Source: Kribbella albertanoniae
GTDB lineage: Bacteria; Actinomycetota; Actinomycetes; Propionibacteriales; Kribbellaceae
Assembly: GCF_004348455.1 (NCBI RefSeq)
Contig: NZ_SMKA01000056.1
Location: forward strand, 1 to 36,636
Length of the DNA stretch: 36,636 bases
Reading direction: 5' to 3'
This document shows positions 25,701 through 32,722 of this stretch, piece by piece. Below the pieces are notes generated by a model, which was given only the letters and a program-made list of their open reading frames with translations, was not told where the DNA came from and did not search any database. The translations under genes and the position numbers were made by a program. How positions within the stretch are numbered: the stretch's first letter is position 1; each line of letters starts with the position of its first letter.

Positions 25701-25801
25701 CGACGCCCAGCCTGATGGTCGGCCTGGCAGGGATCGGATTCGGCCTACTGCGGGCCGCGGATCCTGTCGGCGTACCGTCCGTCGCACTGCTGGACTGGTG
25801 A
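22715..25801 (+). CDS. lanM: Class II lanthipeptide synthetase LanM
   Basis: A bifunctional 1028-residue enzyme that dehydrates Ser/Thr in the precursor and closes (methyl)lanthionine rings. The N-terminal kinase-like dehydratase (DUF4135; about 100-620) shows IYKPR (253-257), TNDMHAEN (328-335) and LIDLET (345-350). The C-terminal LanC-like cyclase (about 670-1028) has the repeated GxxG motifs (FNGLSGVALF, GHGMAGIGWAL) and all three zinc ligands: Cys902 in WCHG, and Cys945-His946 in LCHGDAGS. Both active sites therefore look intact. GTG 22715 follows AGAGGAGA at good spacing. The stop is 3 bp from the exporter ATG, so the two form one operon. Confidence 0.97.
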   Translation: MESLHAVPLADRGPGQPGPVAEVAERRRERWRDFLPDADLWVRRLVQSGLDEATLLQLLSESEHAPRIGPVPGDPGDFLSEDFERAAAGLLGPARRRMLAEVTSAAGASEVVDCDSITTQLFEPLCTSVHRMMSRTITLELHLAKLRGELGDGTSAERYQKFLASLDDLDRQRRLFTDYPVLWRQLSVLAGQAVTNARILTERLVSDAAMIGEVFGGGADPGAVDTVFPGTGDRHRRGQSVARIRWTSGLEVIYKPRSLRVDQHFTDLIEHLNAAGLTHPLRTARAVERGEYGWVEFITAKPCADLPAVRRFYHRQGSLLALLELLGTNDMHAENLIASGEDPVLIDLETLLQPGLPAATARAGDAENAAATAARRSVLQVGLLPTLTWRSKDGGGVDISGLGSRPGQLTAVGYPVLTDAGTDAMRVQLERLPVDLPDHRPVAKDVELNLLDYTDDLIAGYTELHRLCRHHKTALLADDGPLAAFAGDTVRVVLRSTMAYATVLQTGFHPDLLRDALERDRHFDYLWRQVVDLPMLADFIAAEQRDLWRNDIPFFTCRADDGQLVDSDDRPVGAPFQSGLELARARLATQDEEHLDRQLALIRGSLATAAINAADEVVLPEYALRRADRPASKDELLKVAASIGDQLAATAFEARGSAQWLGLSSQQGRNWTLGPLEPDLFNGLSGVALFLAELGRATGDRRHLELAARAVATIRSQLARDLAAGVGGMAGQPGIAYALARLSSLLGDESLLTAAAELTAGLGETIASDNQYDLVAGSAGTIAALRAVQALRPDSTATAMITAAADRLLATSEPWEPGIGWRPAGMLSAGLAEVPLAGLGHGMAGIGWALAEAGRLTGSPSYTEAARQAIEYERTLYDAGREAWRDVRTTSGADGVSIRAWCHGSVGIGLSRLRMLDVVPGAADELQAAIEDTRLHGFGLSHSLCHGDAGSIELLLLAALALDDADLLAEAQLHAAGLAAGIRAYGPVCGVPFGTPTPSLMVGLAGIGFGLLRAADPVGVPSVALLDW

Positions 25802-25804
25802 CTG

Positions 25805-27661
25805 ATGGCTCTGCTGGACGCTGTTCACGCCCCCGTCACCGAAGCAGGGCCGCGCCAGCTGGCGCGCTTGGTCAAAGCCGCCCTGGGGATGGTGTGGGCC
25901 AGTGCCCGCCGCGAGTTCTCGGGCGTGATGGTGGCCGCGGTCCTCGGTGGTGCCGGATCGGCCCTCCAGGTATATCTGACCGGCCGACTCGTGGCTGGCC
26001 TGACGAGCGCCGGCACAGGCCTGCCAGCGGGCCTCGGTGTGAAGATCTGCGCGCTGGCCGGGGTGACGATCGGACTCGGCTTCCTCGCCTCGTTCCAACG
26101 TGAACGGGAACGCGTGGTCGGCGAGTTGGTCGCACGGCACGCGCAGACCCAGGTCCTGGAAGTGTCGGCCCAGGTGCCGATGGAGTCCTTCGAGGAGCCG
26201 GCGTTCTACGACCGCCTCCAACGGGCGATGGTGACCGCGGAGATCCGGCCCGTGCAGCTTGCCTCGGGGCTGCTGAGCACACTCGTGGCCACCACTGGCG
26301 CCTTGGGTGTGGCGGTCGGCCTACTGACCATCAGCCCCTTGCTGGGAGTCCTCGTGCCGGTGGCCGCTGTCCCCCTCTGGCTCGCCGCCCACCATGCGAA
26401 CCGCGCGCTCTACATGTTCACCTTCCGGATGACCCACGACGACCGGACTCGTGCCTATGTGAGCGACTTGATGGCCTCCAAGGAGAGCGCCGCGGAGGTC
26501 CGCGCGTTCGGCTTGGCCAGCTTCTTCCGGGCCCGTTTCGACCGCCTGTACGACGCCAGGCTGGCGGCGGTCCGCGACGTTGCCGGGATCCGGTTGCGGG
26601 CCAGTCTCGCGGGCGGGCTGGGCAGTGGGCTGGTGGTCGGAGCAGTGATCCTGCTCGCCGTACGGCTGGTCGCCACCGGCAGCTTGAGCCTGCCGGAAGC
26701 CGGTACGGCGATCGTCGCGGTTGCCCTGCTCGCGCAACGGCTGGCGGCTGCCACCGACGGTGCTGCCCGGTTGCACGAAAGCACCTTGTTCGTCGAGGAT
26801 TTCGTCACCTTCGTCGAGCCGGAACGGGCCCGGGTCCGCGCGGTGGCCACCGCGCGAGAACCGGCCGGCTTCGACCGGATCGCGCTGCGCGACGTGTCGT
26901 TCCGCTACCCGGCCGGTTCCGCCGAGGTCCTGCACGAGATCGATCTCGACCTCCGGGCCGGGGAGGTCATCGCCCTGGTCGGCGAGAACGGTTCGGGCAA
27001 GACCACGCTGGCCAAGGTCCTGGCGGGCATCTACCAGCCCACTCGAGGCACCGTCAGCTGGGATGACGTCGTACTCGACGAACCGCGCACCCGGGCGGCC
27101 CGCGAGCAGATCGCGGTGGCGTTCCAGGATTTCGTCCGGTACCGGTTCCCGATCGCGGAGAACATCACCGTCGGCCGGCCGACCCGGGCCGACGATCGAG
27201 AGGCGATGATCGAGGCAGCCCGGCGGGCTCGGGCGGACCGGTTCGTCGAGCAGTTGCCGGAAGGGTACGAGACCCAGCTCGGCACGCAGTTCCTCGGCGG
27301 ATCCGATCTCTCCGGCGGGCAGTGGCAGCGGCTCGCACTGGCTCGCGCGTTCTTCCGGGACGCGCCGCTGATCATCCTCGACGAGCCGACCTCCGCGCTC
27401 GACCCGCGCGCCGAGCGCGAACTGTTCGACGACATTCGCACGTTGTGCGCCGGCCGGACCGTGCTGCTGATCTCGCACCGGTTCGCGAACGTTCGCAGTG
27501 CCGATCGGATCCACGTGATGGCGGCCGGCCGGATCGCCGAGTCGGGCACCCATGAGGAACTGCTCGACCTGGGTGGGCGCTACGCGGAGTTGTTCCACCT
27601 GCAGGCCTCCACCTACCTCGACCCGAAGGGCGAACCATGGCACCCACTCCAGCCGAGCTGA
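25805..27661 (+). CDS. ABC transporter, fused membrane and ATPase domains (probable lanthipeptide exporter)
   Basis: A 618-residue half-transporter with about six membrane helices (about 38-330) followed by an ATPase. The ATPase has Walker A GENGSGKT (393-400), signature LSGGQ (502-506), Walker B LIILDEP (522-528) and the switch His558. It is expected to homodimerise and export the modified peptide. Unlike many LanT proteins it has no N-terminal C39 peptidase domain, so leader removal must be done by another enzyme. It starts 3 bp after lanM and its 3' end overlaps the oxidase gene by 25 bp, showing tight operon packing. Confidence 0.93.
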   Translation: MALLDAVHAPVTEAGPRQLARLVKAALGMVWASARREFSGVMVAAVLGGAGSALQVYLTGRLVAGLTSAGTGLPAGLGVKICALAGVTIGLGFLASFQRERERVVGELVARHAQTQVLEVSAQVPMESFEEPAFYDRLQRAMVTAEIRPVQLASGLLSTLVATTGALGVAVGLLTISPLLGVLVPVAAVPLWLAAHHANRALYMFTFRMTHDDRTRAYVSDLMASKESAAEVRAFGLASFFRARFDRLYDARLAAVRDVAGIRLRASLAGGLGSGLVVGAVILLAVRLVATGSLSLPEAGTAIVAVALLAQRLAAATDGAARLHESTLFVEDFVTFVEPERARVRAVATAREPAGFDRIALRDVSFRYPAGSAEVLHEIDLDLRAGEVIALVGENGSGKTTLAKVLAGIYQPTRGTVSWDDVVLDEPRTRAAREQIAVAFQDFVRYRFPIAENITVGRPTRADDREAMIEAARRARADRFVEQLPEGYETQLGTQFLGGSDLSGGQWQRLALARAFFRDAPLIILDEPTSALDPRAERELFDDIRTLCAGRTVLLISHRFANVRSADRIHVMAAGRIAESGTHEELLDLGGRYAELFHLQASTYLDPKGEPWHPLQPS

Positions 27662-29055
27662 AGGCGCTGGCCGCCGGCCTCGACGGAACTCTGCTGCTGC
27701 CGGCGGATCCGCAGTACCCGTCGGTCCTCAAGTGGTTTATAGGCCGGTACGACGATCTGCTGCCGGCCGTCGTGGTCCGGTGCGGGTCCGTGGACGACGT
27801 GGTGGTCGCGCTGGCGTTCGCTTGTGAACACGAGCTGGAGTTCGCCGTCCGAAGCGGCGCGCACAGCTTCGCGGAGCATTCGTCGACGACCGGTCTGCTG
27901 ATCGACGTCGGGCAACTGCGGTCGATGTCGGTCGACGGTGATCTGGTCACGGTCGGGCCGGGCCTTCGGATCGGCCCGCTTGTGGACGAACTGGCGACGA
28001 TCGGGCGCACCCTCCCGCTCGGCTGGTGCCCGTACGTCGGCGTGGCTGGCGCGACGCTCGGAGGCGGCTTCGGCCCGCTGGCTCGGTACTACGGCCTGGC
28101 CGTCGACCAGTTGGTCGCCGCGCAGATCGTCCTCGCCGATGGGCGCGTGGTGACCGTGGACGCGAGCAACGAGCCTGATCTGTTCTGGGCCTTACGCGGC
28201 GCCGGGGGCGGCCATTTCGGTGTGGTGACACAGCTGGTCCTGCGGACCTCGCCAGCTGTGCCGGTGACATCCTTCGCCGCGTGGTGGCCGGCCGATCAGG
28301 CAGTCGAGCTGGTCGACGCGTGGCAACGATTCGCACCGTTCGCGCCGGCCGAACTGAACTGCATGCTGGTCCTGCACACCGCTCCCCCGGACGGGGCACA
28401 TCTCGCCGTCGTGTTCGGCCTGTACGTCGGCGACGACGGCCAGCGGGTCCGGATCGTGCTGGACGAGCTGGCCGCCCAGGTTGGCACAGCACCCGAGCGG
28501 ATCCTGATCGAGCCGATGCCGGCCGGCGACACGACGTACCAATATCGCTTCAACGGTGAAGTGACGCAGCACGACGAGCTCGGCGGCCGGCCGGTCGACC
28601 AGGATCCCGGCGTACGCTTCGTGAAGTCGGACTTCTTCGAGCGGAGGCTGCCCCGCGAGGCGATCGAGGCCTTGGTGGCGAACTGGCGCACCTCGGCCCC
28701 GGACCAGCGGCGCGAGATCGAATTCGTGCCGTGGGGCCAGGCCATCGGCAGCGTGCCCGCCGACGCCACCGCCTTCGTGCACCGGAACGCCCTGTTCATG
28801 GTCGAGACCACGATCCAGTCGTTCGGCGAGCCGGACCGCAAACGGGCTGCCTTCGACTGGGCGACCGCCTCCCAGGCGGCGGTCCACCCGTACGGCAACG
28901 GGCACGTGTACCAGAACTATCCGGATCCCGATCTGACAGATCCGTCTGACGCCTACTACGGCCTGAATCTGGGCCGGCTGCTCGAGATCAAAGCGAAGTA
29001 CGACCCGGACGGCGTCTTCACGTCGCCTCAGCCCCTGCGGCGGCCGGTTTGGTGA
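27637..29055 (+). CDS. BBE-type FAD-linked oxidase, probable bicovalent flavoprotein
   Basis: A 472-residue oxidoreductase with an N-terminal FAD-binding PCMH domain (about 35-215) and the C-terminal BBE domain (YQNYPDPDLTDPSDAYYGLNL, about 425-470). Both flavin-linking residues of bicovalent BBE enzymes are present: His76 in RSGAH and Cys131 in WCPYVGVAG, followed by GGGFG. Such enzymes oxidise alcohols, amines or C-C bonds of natural products using O2. ATG 27637 lies inside the end of the ABC gene (25-bp overlap), so it is part of the lanthipeptide operon and probably oxidises the peptide or a linked moiety (inference). It contains one TTA codon (28192-28194) and a rare ATA codon early on. 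The start has only a weak GAAGGGCG Shine-Dalgarno. Confidence 0.9.
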   Translation: MAPTPAELKALAAGLDGTLLLPADPQYPSVLKWFIGRYDDLLPAVVVRCGSVDDVVVALAFACEHELEFAVRSGAHSFAEHSSTTGLLIDVGQLRSMSVDGDLVTVGPGLRIGPLVDELATIGRTLPLGWCPYVGVAGATLGGGFGPLARYYGLAVDQLVAAQIVLADGRVVTVDASNEPDLFWALRGAGGGHFGVVTQLVLRTSPAVPVTSFAAWWPADQAVELVDAWQRFAPFAPAELNCMLVLHTAPPDGAHLAVVFGLYVGDDGQRVRIVLDELAAQVGTAPERILIEPMPAGDTTYQYRFNGEVTQHDELGGRPVDQDPGVRFVKSDFFERRLPREAIEALVANWRTSAPDQRREIEFVPWGQAIGSVPADATAFVHRNALFMVETTIQSFGEPDRKRAAFDWATASQAAVHPYGNGHVYQNYPDPDLTDPSDAYYGLNLGRLLEIKAKYDPDGVFTSPQPLRRPVW

Positions 29056-29078
29056 GAGGGTGGGCTTGTTGGTAATCT
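29049..29078 (+). promoter_or_regulatory. Probable rpsT promoter
   Basis: TTGGTG (29049-29054) and TAATCT (29073-29078) are 18 nt apart; the -35 overlaps the stop of the oxidase gene. Transcription would start near 29085, giving a leader of about 63 nt. Confidence 0.5.
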
Positions 29079-29147
29079 GATCCTTCGTGCATTGCGCGCG
29101 ACCCTTTCCTGTAATGACCGCATACTCCTGATCGAGGCTCTGCTCAC

Positions 29148-29408
29148 GTGGCGAACATCAAGTCCCAGATCAAGCGCAACCGTCAGAACGAGGCTGCGCG
29201 ACTTCGCAACAAGTCGGTGAAGTCGACCCTCAAGACGGCCGTGCGCCGCTTCCGGGAGGCCGCTGAGGCCGGCGACTCCGCCAAGGCGACCGAGTCCGCC
29301 CAGGTGGCCGGCCGGTTGCTCGACAAGGCTGCCAGCAAGGGCGTCATCCACGCCAACCAGGCTGCCAACCGCAAGTCGGCCATCTTCAAGAAGGCCGCCT
29401 CGCTCTGA
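29148..29408 (+). CDS. rpsT: 30S ribosomal protein S20
   Basis: An 86-residue basic protein beginning [22 protein letters not shown] and ending [18 protein letters not shown], typical of bacterial S20, which binds 16S rRNA in the body of the 30S subunit. GTG 29148 is the start; a GAGG lies about 9 nt upstream. It is followed by a strong terminator and is convergent with holA. Between it and its common divergent neighbour lepA lie about 15.7 kb of accessory genes. Confidence 0.98.
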   Translation: MANIKSQIKRNRQNEAARLRNKSVKSTLKTAVRRFREAAEAGDSAKATESAQVAGRLLDKAASKGVIHANQAANRKSAIFKKAASL

Positions 29409-29419
29409 TTCGCACCTGA

Positions 29420-29455
29420 CGATCGGCCAGTCGTTCCGACCGGCCGATCGTTTTT
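29420..29455 (+). terminator. Rho-independent terminator after rpsT
   Basis: CGATCGGCC (29420-29428) pairs with GGCCGATCG (29442-29450). An inner 4-bp stem (GTCG/CGAC) sits past one mismatch, and TTTTT follows at 29451-29455. It is 11 bp after the rpsT stop. Confidence 0.9.
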
Positions 29456-29497
29456 GCGTGCCTGTTTGCTTTTGGGTGCTCGCTTGCGGGTGCTTGA

Positions 29498-30493
29498 TCA
29501 GCGGCGGCCGTGCGCGCGGCTGACCGTGATGACCATCCGCTCCAGGGCGTAGCCGGCATCCCCGGAGGCCCCCTTCACGTCGGCGTCGGCCTGAGCTACC
29601 GCCTTGATCGCGGTCGCCAGCCCGCCGGGCGTCCAGCCCCGCGACTGCTGCCGCAGCGACTTGAGCTTCCATGGCGGTACGCCGACCTCCCGGGCCAGGT
29701 CCGCCTCGCGCATCCCGCCCGGAGCGCTCGAGAACTTCGCGAGCCCGCGCAGACCGCCAGCCATCGCACTCGTCATCAGCACGGGAGCGACGCCACAGTC
29801 GAGCGCCCAGCGGAGCTGCTCCAGCGCCGGCTCGGTCCGGCCCGAGATCGCCGCATCCGCGACCGCGAAACTCGTCACCTCTGCCCGGCCGCCGAAGTAC
29901 TGACCGATCAGCTCGGCCGTAACCGCCTGACCGCCTGAGTCCGACACCAGCTGAGCACAAGCCCCGGCAAGCGCCCGCAGGTCGTGCCCGACCGCGTCGA
30001 CCAACGCCGACGCGGCCCGCTCGTCCACATTCCCACCGTGCAGCCGGATCTCACCAGCCACGAACTGCGGCAACTCCCACGCCTTCGGCGCCGTCGCCAC
30101 CACCTCCGTGACAGAGGCCTTCCGCAGCTTGTCGAGAACGCCCTTGCCCTTCTGGCCACCCGAATGCACGAGCACCAGCAGGATGTCGTCGGCCGCGGCA
30201 CCGGCGTACTCGATCAGGCGCGGCGCCATCTCAGCCGGCAGGTTCTCCAGCGAGCGCATCACCAGCACCCGCTCGGCCGCGAACAACGACGGCCCGGTCA
30301 GCTCCGCGAACACCCCGACATCCAGCGTCGACGCATCCAGCTCCGTCGTCTCCACCTCGGCGAAATCCTTCTTCACCGCCGCGATCGCCGACCGCACCGC
30401 CCGATCCGCCAAGAACCCCTCGGACCCGGTCACCAGCAACACATCGCCCAGCTTCGGCGCCGAACCCCTACGAACAGCCACGTCCCCAAGCAT
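29498..30493 (-). CDS. holA: DNA polymerase III subunit delta
   Basis: A 331-residue clamp-loader subunit that opens the beta clamp. Features are the N-terminal DVLLVTGSEGFLADRAV segment, LFAAERVLVMRSLENLP, and the C-terminal helical domain with VGVPPWKLKSLRQQSRGW. Length and order match actinobacterial HolA. It converges on rpsT, the usual arrangement. ATG 30493 is preceded by only a weak GTGGG, and a later GTG may be used instead. comEC, a common upstream neighbour, is absent; an NmrA-like gene is there. Confidence 0.93.
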   Translation of the reverse strand: MLGDVAVRRGSAPKLGDVLLVTGSEGFLADRAVRSAIAAVKKDFAEVETTELDASTLDVGVFAELTGPSLFAAERVLVMRSLENLPAEMAPRLIEYAGAAADDILLVLVHSGGQKGKGVLDKLRKASVTEVVATAPKAWELPQFVAGEIRLHGGNVDERAASALVDAVGHDLRALAGACAQLVSDSGGQAVTAELIGQYFGGRAEVTSFAVADAAISGRTEPALEQLRWALDCGVAPVLMTSAMAGGLRGLAKFSSAPGGMREADLAREVGVPPWKLKSLRQQSRGWTPGGLATAIKAVAQADADVKGASGDAGYALERMVITVSRAHGRR

Positions 30494-30520
30494 CCCACGC
30501 CGCCACCGACAAAACCGCCC

Positions 30521-31363
30521 TCACACCTCCAGATCAGCCAGCCAGCGCGCAGTGCTTCGCGGGGTGACGCCCAGGAGTTTCTGAGCAGATCGCTCGGGGT
30601 CGATCGAGCGGCCCGGCAACGCGCTCATCGCCTGGTAGACCATCGCGACATCGGCAGCCGCCGCCTCCCCCAGCTCAGGCGCGAGGGCGATCCGGAGTTC
30701 CTCAGGGGTCAGCGACTCGAAGACCACCTGCCGGCCCAGCCGACTGCCGAAGTCCTCAGCCAGCTCAGGCCCAGTGATCGCCGGGTACTGGCCGACGGCA
30801 ACCACGCCGGTGACCTCGGTTCGCTCGAAGAGGGTGGTGGCGACGTCGGCGATATCGAGATGGGACGCCCAGGAGACGGGGAAGTCGGCCCGGATCGCGT
30901 ACGGCAGCACACCACGCTGACGGGCCGAATCGACGACGTACGGCATGAGCAGGTTCTCCAGATACAGCTCAGGAGCGATCACCGCCGTTGACACGCCACT
31001 GTCAGCGAGCTCCGCGGCCAGCGTCGCGGCGGCACCCCCGATGGCAGGATCGACCGGGAAGCCGCTGGTCGAGAACACCACGCGCCCCGGGCGAGCCTCG
31101 CGGACGGCGGCCACGACGTTGCGGGCAAACAGCCGGCGATCCTCCTCGGAAGCCATCGGCAGGTGGACGAAGACACCCTCAGCACCCCGGTACGCCGCGG
31201 TCAGTTCCTCGGCCGATGCGTAGCCGGCGGCCACCACGCGCGCGCCGTCCACGACGGCGTTCGGGTTCCGGGTCAGAGCGGTAACGGACTTGCCCGCGGC
31301 GACGAGAGCAGCAACGACGGGGGCACCTTGGGCGCCAGTGGCGCCATGAATCACGAAGGTCAT
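30521..31363 (-). CDS. NmrA-family NAD(P)-binding protein
   Basis: A 280-residue atypical SDR with the N-terminal nucleotide-binding motif GATGAQG (7-13) and the NmrA-type pattern (VFVHLPMASEEDRR, VVFSTSGFPVDP, ELYLENLLMPY). Such proteins are NADPH-sensing regulators or quinone-reductase-like enzymes. The gene is divergent from an HxlR regulator across nested inverted repeats, a pairing often seen in redox or electrophile response modules, so HxlR probably controls it. ATG 31363 lacks a Shine-Dalgarno and sits a few nucleotides after a CACTAATGG sequence that may act as -10, so the leader may be very short. Confidence 0.88.
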   Translation of the reverse strand: MTFVIHGATGAQGAPVVAALVAAGKSVTALTRNPNAVVDGARVVAAGYASAEELTAAYRGAEGVFVHLPMASEEDRRLFARNVVAAVREARPGRVVFSTSGFPVDPAIGGAAATLAAELADSGVSTAVIAPELYLENLLMPYVVDSARQRGVLPYAIRADFPVSWASHLDIADVATTLFERTEVTGVVAVGQYPAITGPELAEDFGSRLGRQVVFESLTPEELRIALAPELGEAAAADVAMVYQAMSALPGRSIDPERSAQKLLGVTPRSTARWLADLEV

Positions 31364-31367
31364 GCCG

Positions 31368-31412
31368 CCATTAGTGCATGCAATGCACCAGTTACATCAA
31401 CTGCACTAATGG
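31368..31412. promoter_or_regulatory. Nested inverted repeats between nmrA-like and hxlR genes
   Basis: CCATTAGTGCA (31368-31378) and TGCACTAATGG (31402-31412) are perfect 11-bp arms 23 nt apart. Inside, GTGCAT-GCA-ATGCAC (31374-31388) and CAGTT-N5-AACTG form further palindromes. Three GTGCA/TGCAC elements suggest cooperative binding by the HxlR dimer. Confidence 0.7.
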
Positions 31413-31420
31413 GATAGGCT
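31392..31420 (+). promoter_or_regulatory. Probable leaderless promoter of the hxlR gene
   Basis: TTACAT (31392-31397) and TAGGCT (31415-31420) are 17 nt apart and the -10 ends 7 nt before GTG 31428. There is no Shine-Dalgarno. The promoter lies across the inverted repeats, as expected for autoregulation. Confidence 0.45.
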
Positions 31421-31427
31421 CCGAAAC

Positions 31428-31754
31428 GTGACGGATTCATCTCTCCCCGAGTGCGGCGTCGCCCGCTTCCTCTACCTGCTCGACGGCCCCTGGGCGACGC
31501 TGATCGTGCGCGAACTACTCCACGGACCCCACCGCTTCACCGCGCTCCGCAACGCACTGCCAGGCATCAGCCCGCACACCCTGACCAGCCGGCTGCGCCA
31601 GTTCGAAACCCACGGCATCGTCACCCGCACCTCGTACGGCGAGGTCCCGCCCCGCGTCGAGTACCAACTCACCCCCCTCGGCGAAGGCCTCAGCGACGTA
31701 CTGACAGCCATGAACACCTGGGCCCTGAAAGTCCCGGACCCACCCACGGCCTGA
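31428..31754 (+). CDS. HxlR-family transcriptional regulator
   Basis: A 108-residue winged-helix protein (HxlR/YodB type): WATLIVRELLHGPHRFTALRNALPGISPHTLTSRLRQFETHGIV is the DNA-binding core and VEYQLTPLGEGL the wing. Cys9, near the N-terminus (PECGVAR), matches the position of the redox- or electrophile-sensing cysteine of YodB-like members. It is divergent from the NmrA-like gene, which it probably controls together with itself. GTG 31428 appears leaderless. Confidence 0.92.
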   Translation: MTDSSLPECGVARFLYLLDGPWATLIVRELLHGPHRFTALRNALPGISPHTLTSRLRQFETHGIVTRTSYGEVPPRVEYQLTPLGEGLSDVLTAMNTWALKVPDPPTA

Positions 31755-31776
31755 CCTGTACCGCTGAGGAAGATGG

Positions 31777-31808
31777 TTCCTAGGAATTTGATTCCTTGGA
31801 ATATATAT
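31777..31808 (+). promoter_or_regulatory. Double palindromic operator and AT-rich -10 of the VOC operon
   Basis: TTCCTAGGAA (31777-31786) and TTCCTTGGAA (31792-31801) start 15 bp apart, immediately before a TATATAT stretch (31802-31808) that can serve as -10. This is the most AT-rich patch nearby. The same two-site, 15-bp layout occurs upstream of the MarR gene (33683-33707), so MarR is the likely repressor. Confidence 0.7.
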
Positions 31809-31866
31809 GGTTTCCTGGATCTGCAGTCGATCGTTCCTGCCCGCGCAGATCCAAGGAGTGAGTGCA

Positions 31867-32247
31867 ATGACCGTTCCCGCCTTCAACTCGGTGGCCTGGT
31901 TCGAGTTCGGCACCGACCAGCCGGAGAAGGTCAAGGAGTTCTACGGCGAGCTGTTCGACTGGAAGTACGTGCTCAACACGAACCTTCCGGGCGTCAACTA
32001 CCACGCGGTGCTGACGCCGGGCGCCCAGCAGCCCGCGGGCGGAGTCTGGGAATCGGCAGGCGCCTTTCCCAGCTACGCGATCTTCTACGTGCTCGTGCAG
32101 GACGTCGCCGAGACGGCCCGGAGGGCCGAAGAGCTCGGCGCCAAGATCGTGATGGAGCCCATCGCCGACGCCGCGGGCATCACCTTCGCTCGGCTGGAAG
32201 ATGCCGCTGGCAACCACTTCGGCGTCTTCTCCACACCCGCTCAGTAG
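31867..32247 (+). CDS. VOC-family protein (glyoxalase/bleomycin resistance fold)
   Basis: A 126-residue protein starting at ATG 31867 behind AAGGAG (31853-31858). The N-terminal VAWFEFGTDQPEKVKEFYGELFDWKY and C-terminal FARLEDAAGNHFGVF stretches are typical of VOC proteins, which include metal-dependent isomerases, dioxygenases and drug-binding proteins. It is the first gene of a VOC-SnoaL-PPOX operon, probably handling a toxic or oxidised small molecule under MarR control. The exact reaction cannot be told. Confidence 0.88.
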   Translation: MTVPAFNSVAWFEFGTDQPEKVKEFYGELFDWKYVLNTNLPGVNYHAVLTPGAQQPAGGVWESAGAFPSYAIFYVLVQDVAETARRAEELGAKIVMEPIADAAGITFARLEDAAGNHFGVFSTPAQ

Positions 32248-32281
32248 TCCGTACATCGCTCGACAACCACCAGGAGCCAGC

Positions 32282-32677
32282 ATGACCAGCACGAACATCG
32301 ACATCGCCCGCGCCTACTTCGAGGCCGTCCAGACCGGCAACTTCGCCGTCGTCGGGCAGCTCCTCGACGGCGACATCGTCTGGCACCAGCCCGGCGCCAA
32401 CCAGTTCTCCGGCGACCACAAGGGGCAGGGCGCCGTGTTCGCGATGCTCGGCCAGATGATGGAGACCAGCCAGGGCACGTTCGCCATCGACAAGCTGCGC
32501 TCGGTGACGGAGAACGGCGATCTGGTTGCCGCGAGCATCCACTTCGGCGGCAGCCGCGGCGACACGTCGATGGCCATGGACGGTGTCGACCTGCTGCGCT
32601 TCCAGGATGGCAAGATCGTCGAGATGTGGCTCTTCTCGAGCGATCAGGCCGCCGAGGACGCTTTCTGGGGCCGCTGA
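32282..32677 (+). CDS. SnoaL/NTF2-like protein
   Basis: A 131-residue alpha+beta barrel protein: IARAYFEAVQTGNFAVVGQLLDGDIVWHQPG and then VDLLRFQDGKIVEMWLFSSDQAAEDAFW are the standard SnoaL-like features. Members are small cyclases, isomerases or of unknown role. ATG 32282 follows AGGAG (32272-32276) at 5 nt. It is 34 bp after the VOC gene, in the same operon. Confidence 0.88.
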   Translation: MTSTNIDIARAYFEAVQTGNFAVVGQLLDGDIVWHQPGANQFSGDHKGQGAVFAMLGQMMETSQGTFAIDKLRSVTENGDLVAASIHFGGSRGDTSMAMDGVDLLRFQDGKIVEMWLFSSDQAAEDAFWGR

Positions 32678-32722
32678 GCACGAGGCTGTCCGGCTCATCC
32701 CCCGAACGCGAGAGGCATCATC

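Noticed and set aside
25805..27661. Exporter as a LanT with built-in leader peptidase
   Set aside because: No C39 Cys/His motifs in the N-terminus; the protein is only 618 residues and begins directly with the membrane domain.
27637..29055. LanD-type cysteine decarboxylase (aminovinyl-cysteine formation at the C-terminal Cys)
   Set aside because: The flavoprotein is PCMH/BBE type, not HFCD; no LanD-like gene is present in the window.
29056..29147. Riboswitch or tRNA before rpsT
   Set aside because: Only a promoter-like sequence and a short leader are visible; no cloverleaf or recognised riboswitch pattern.
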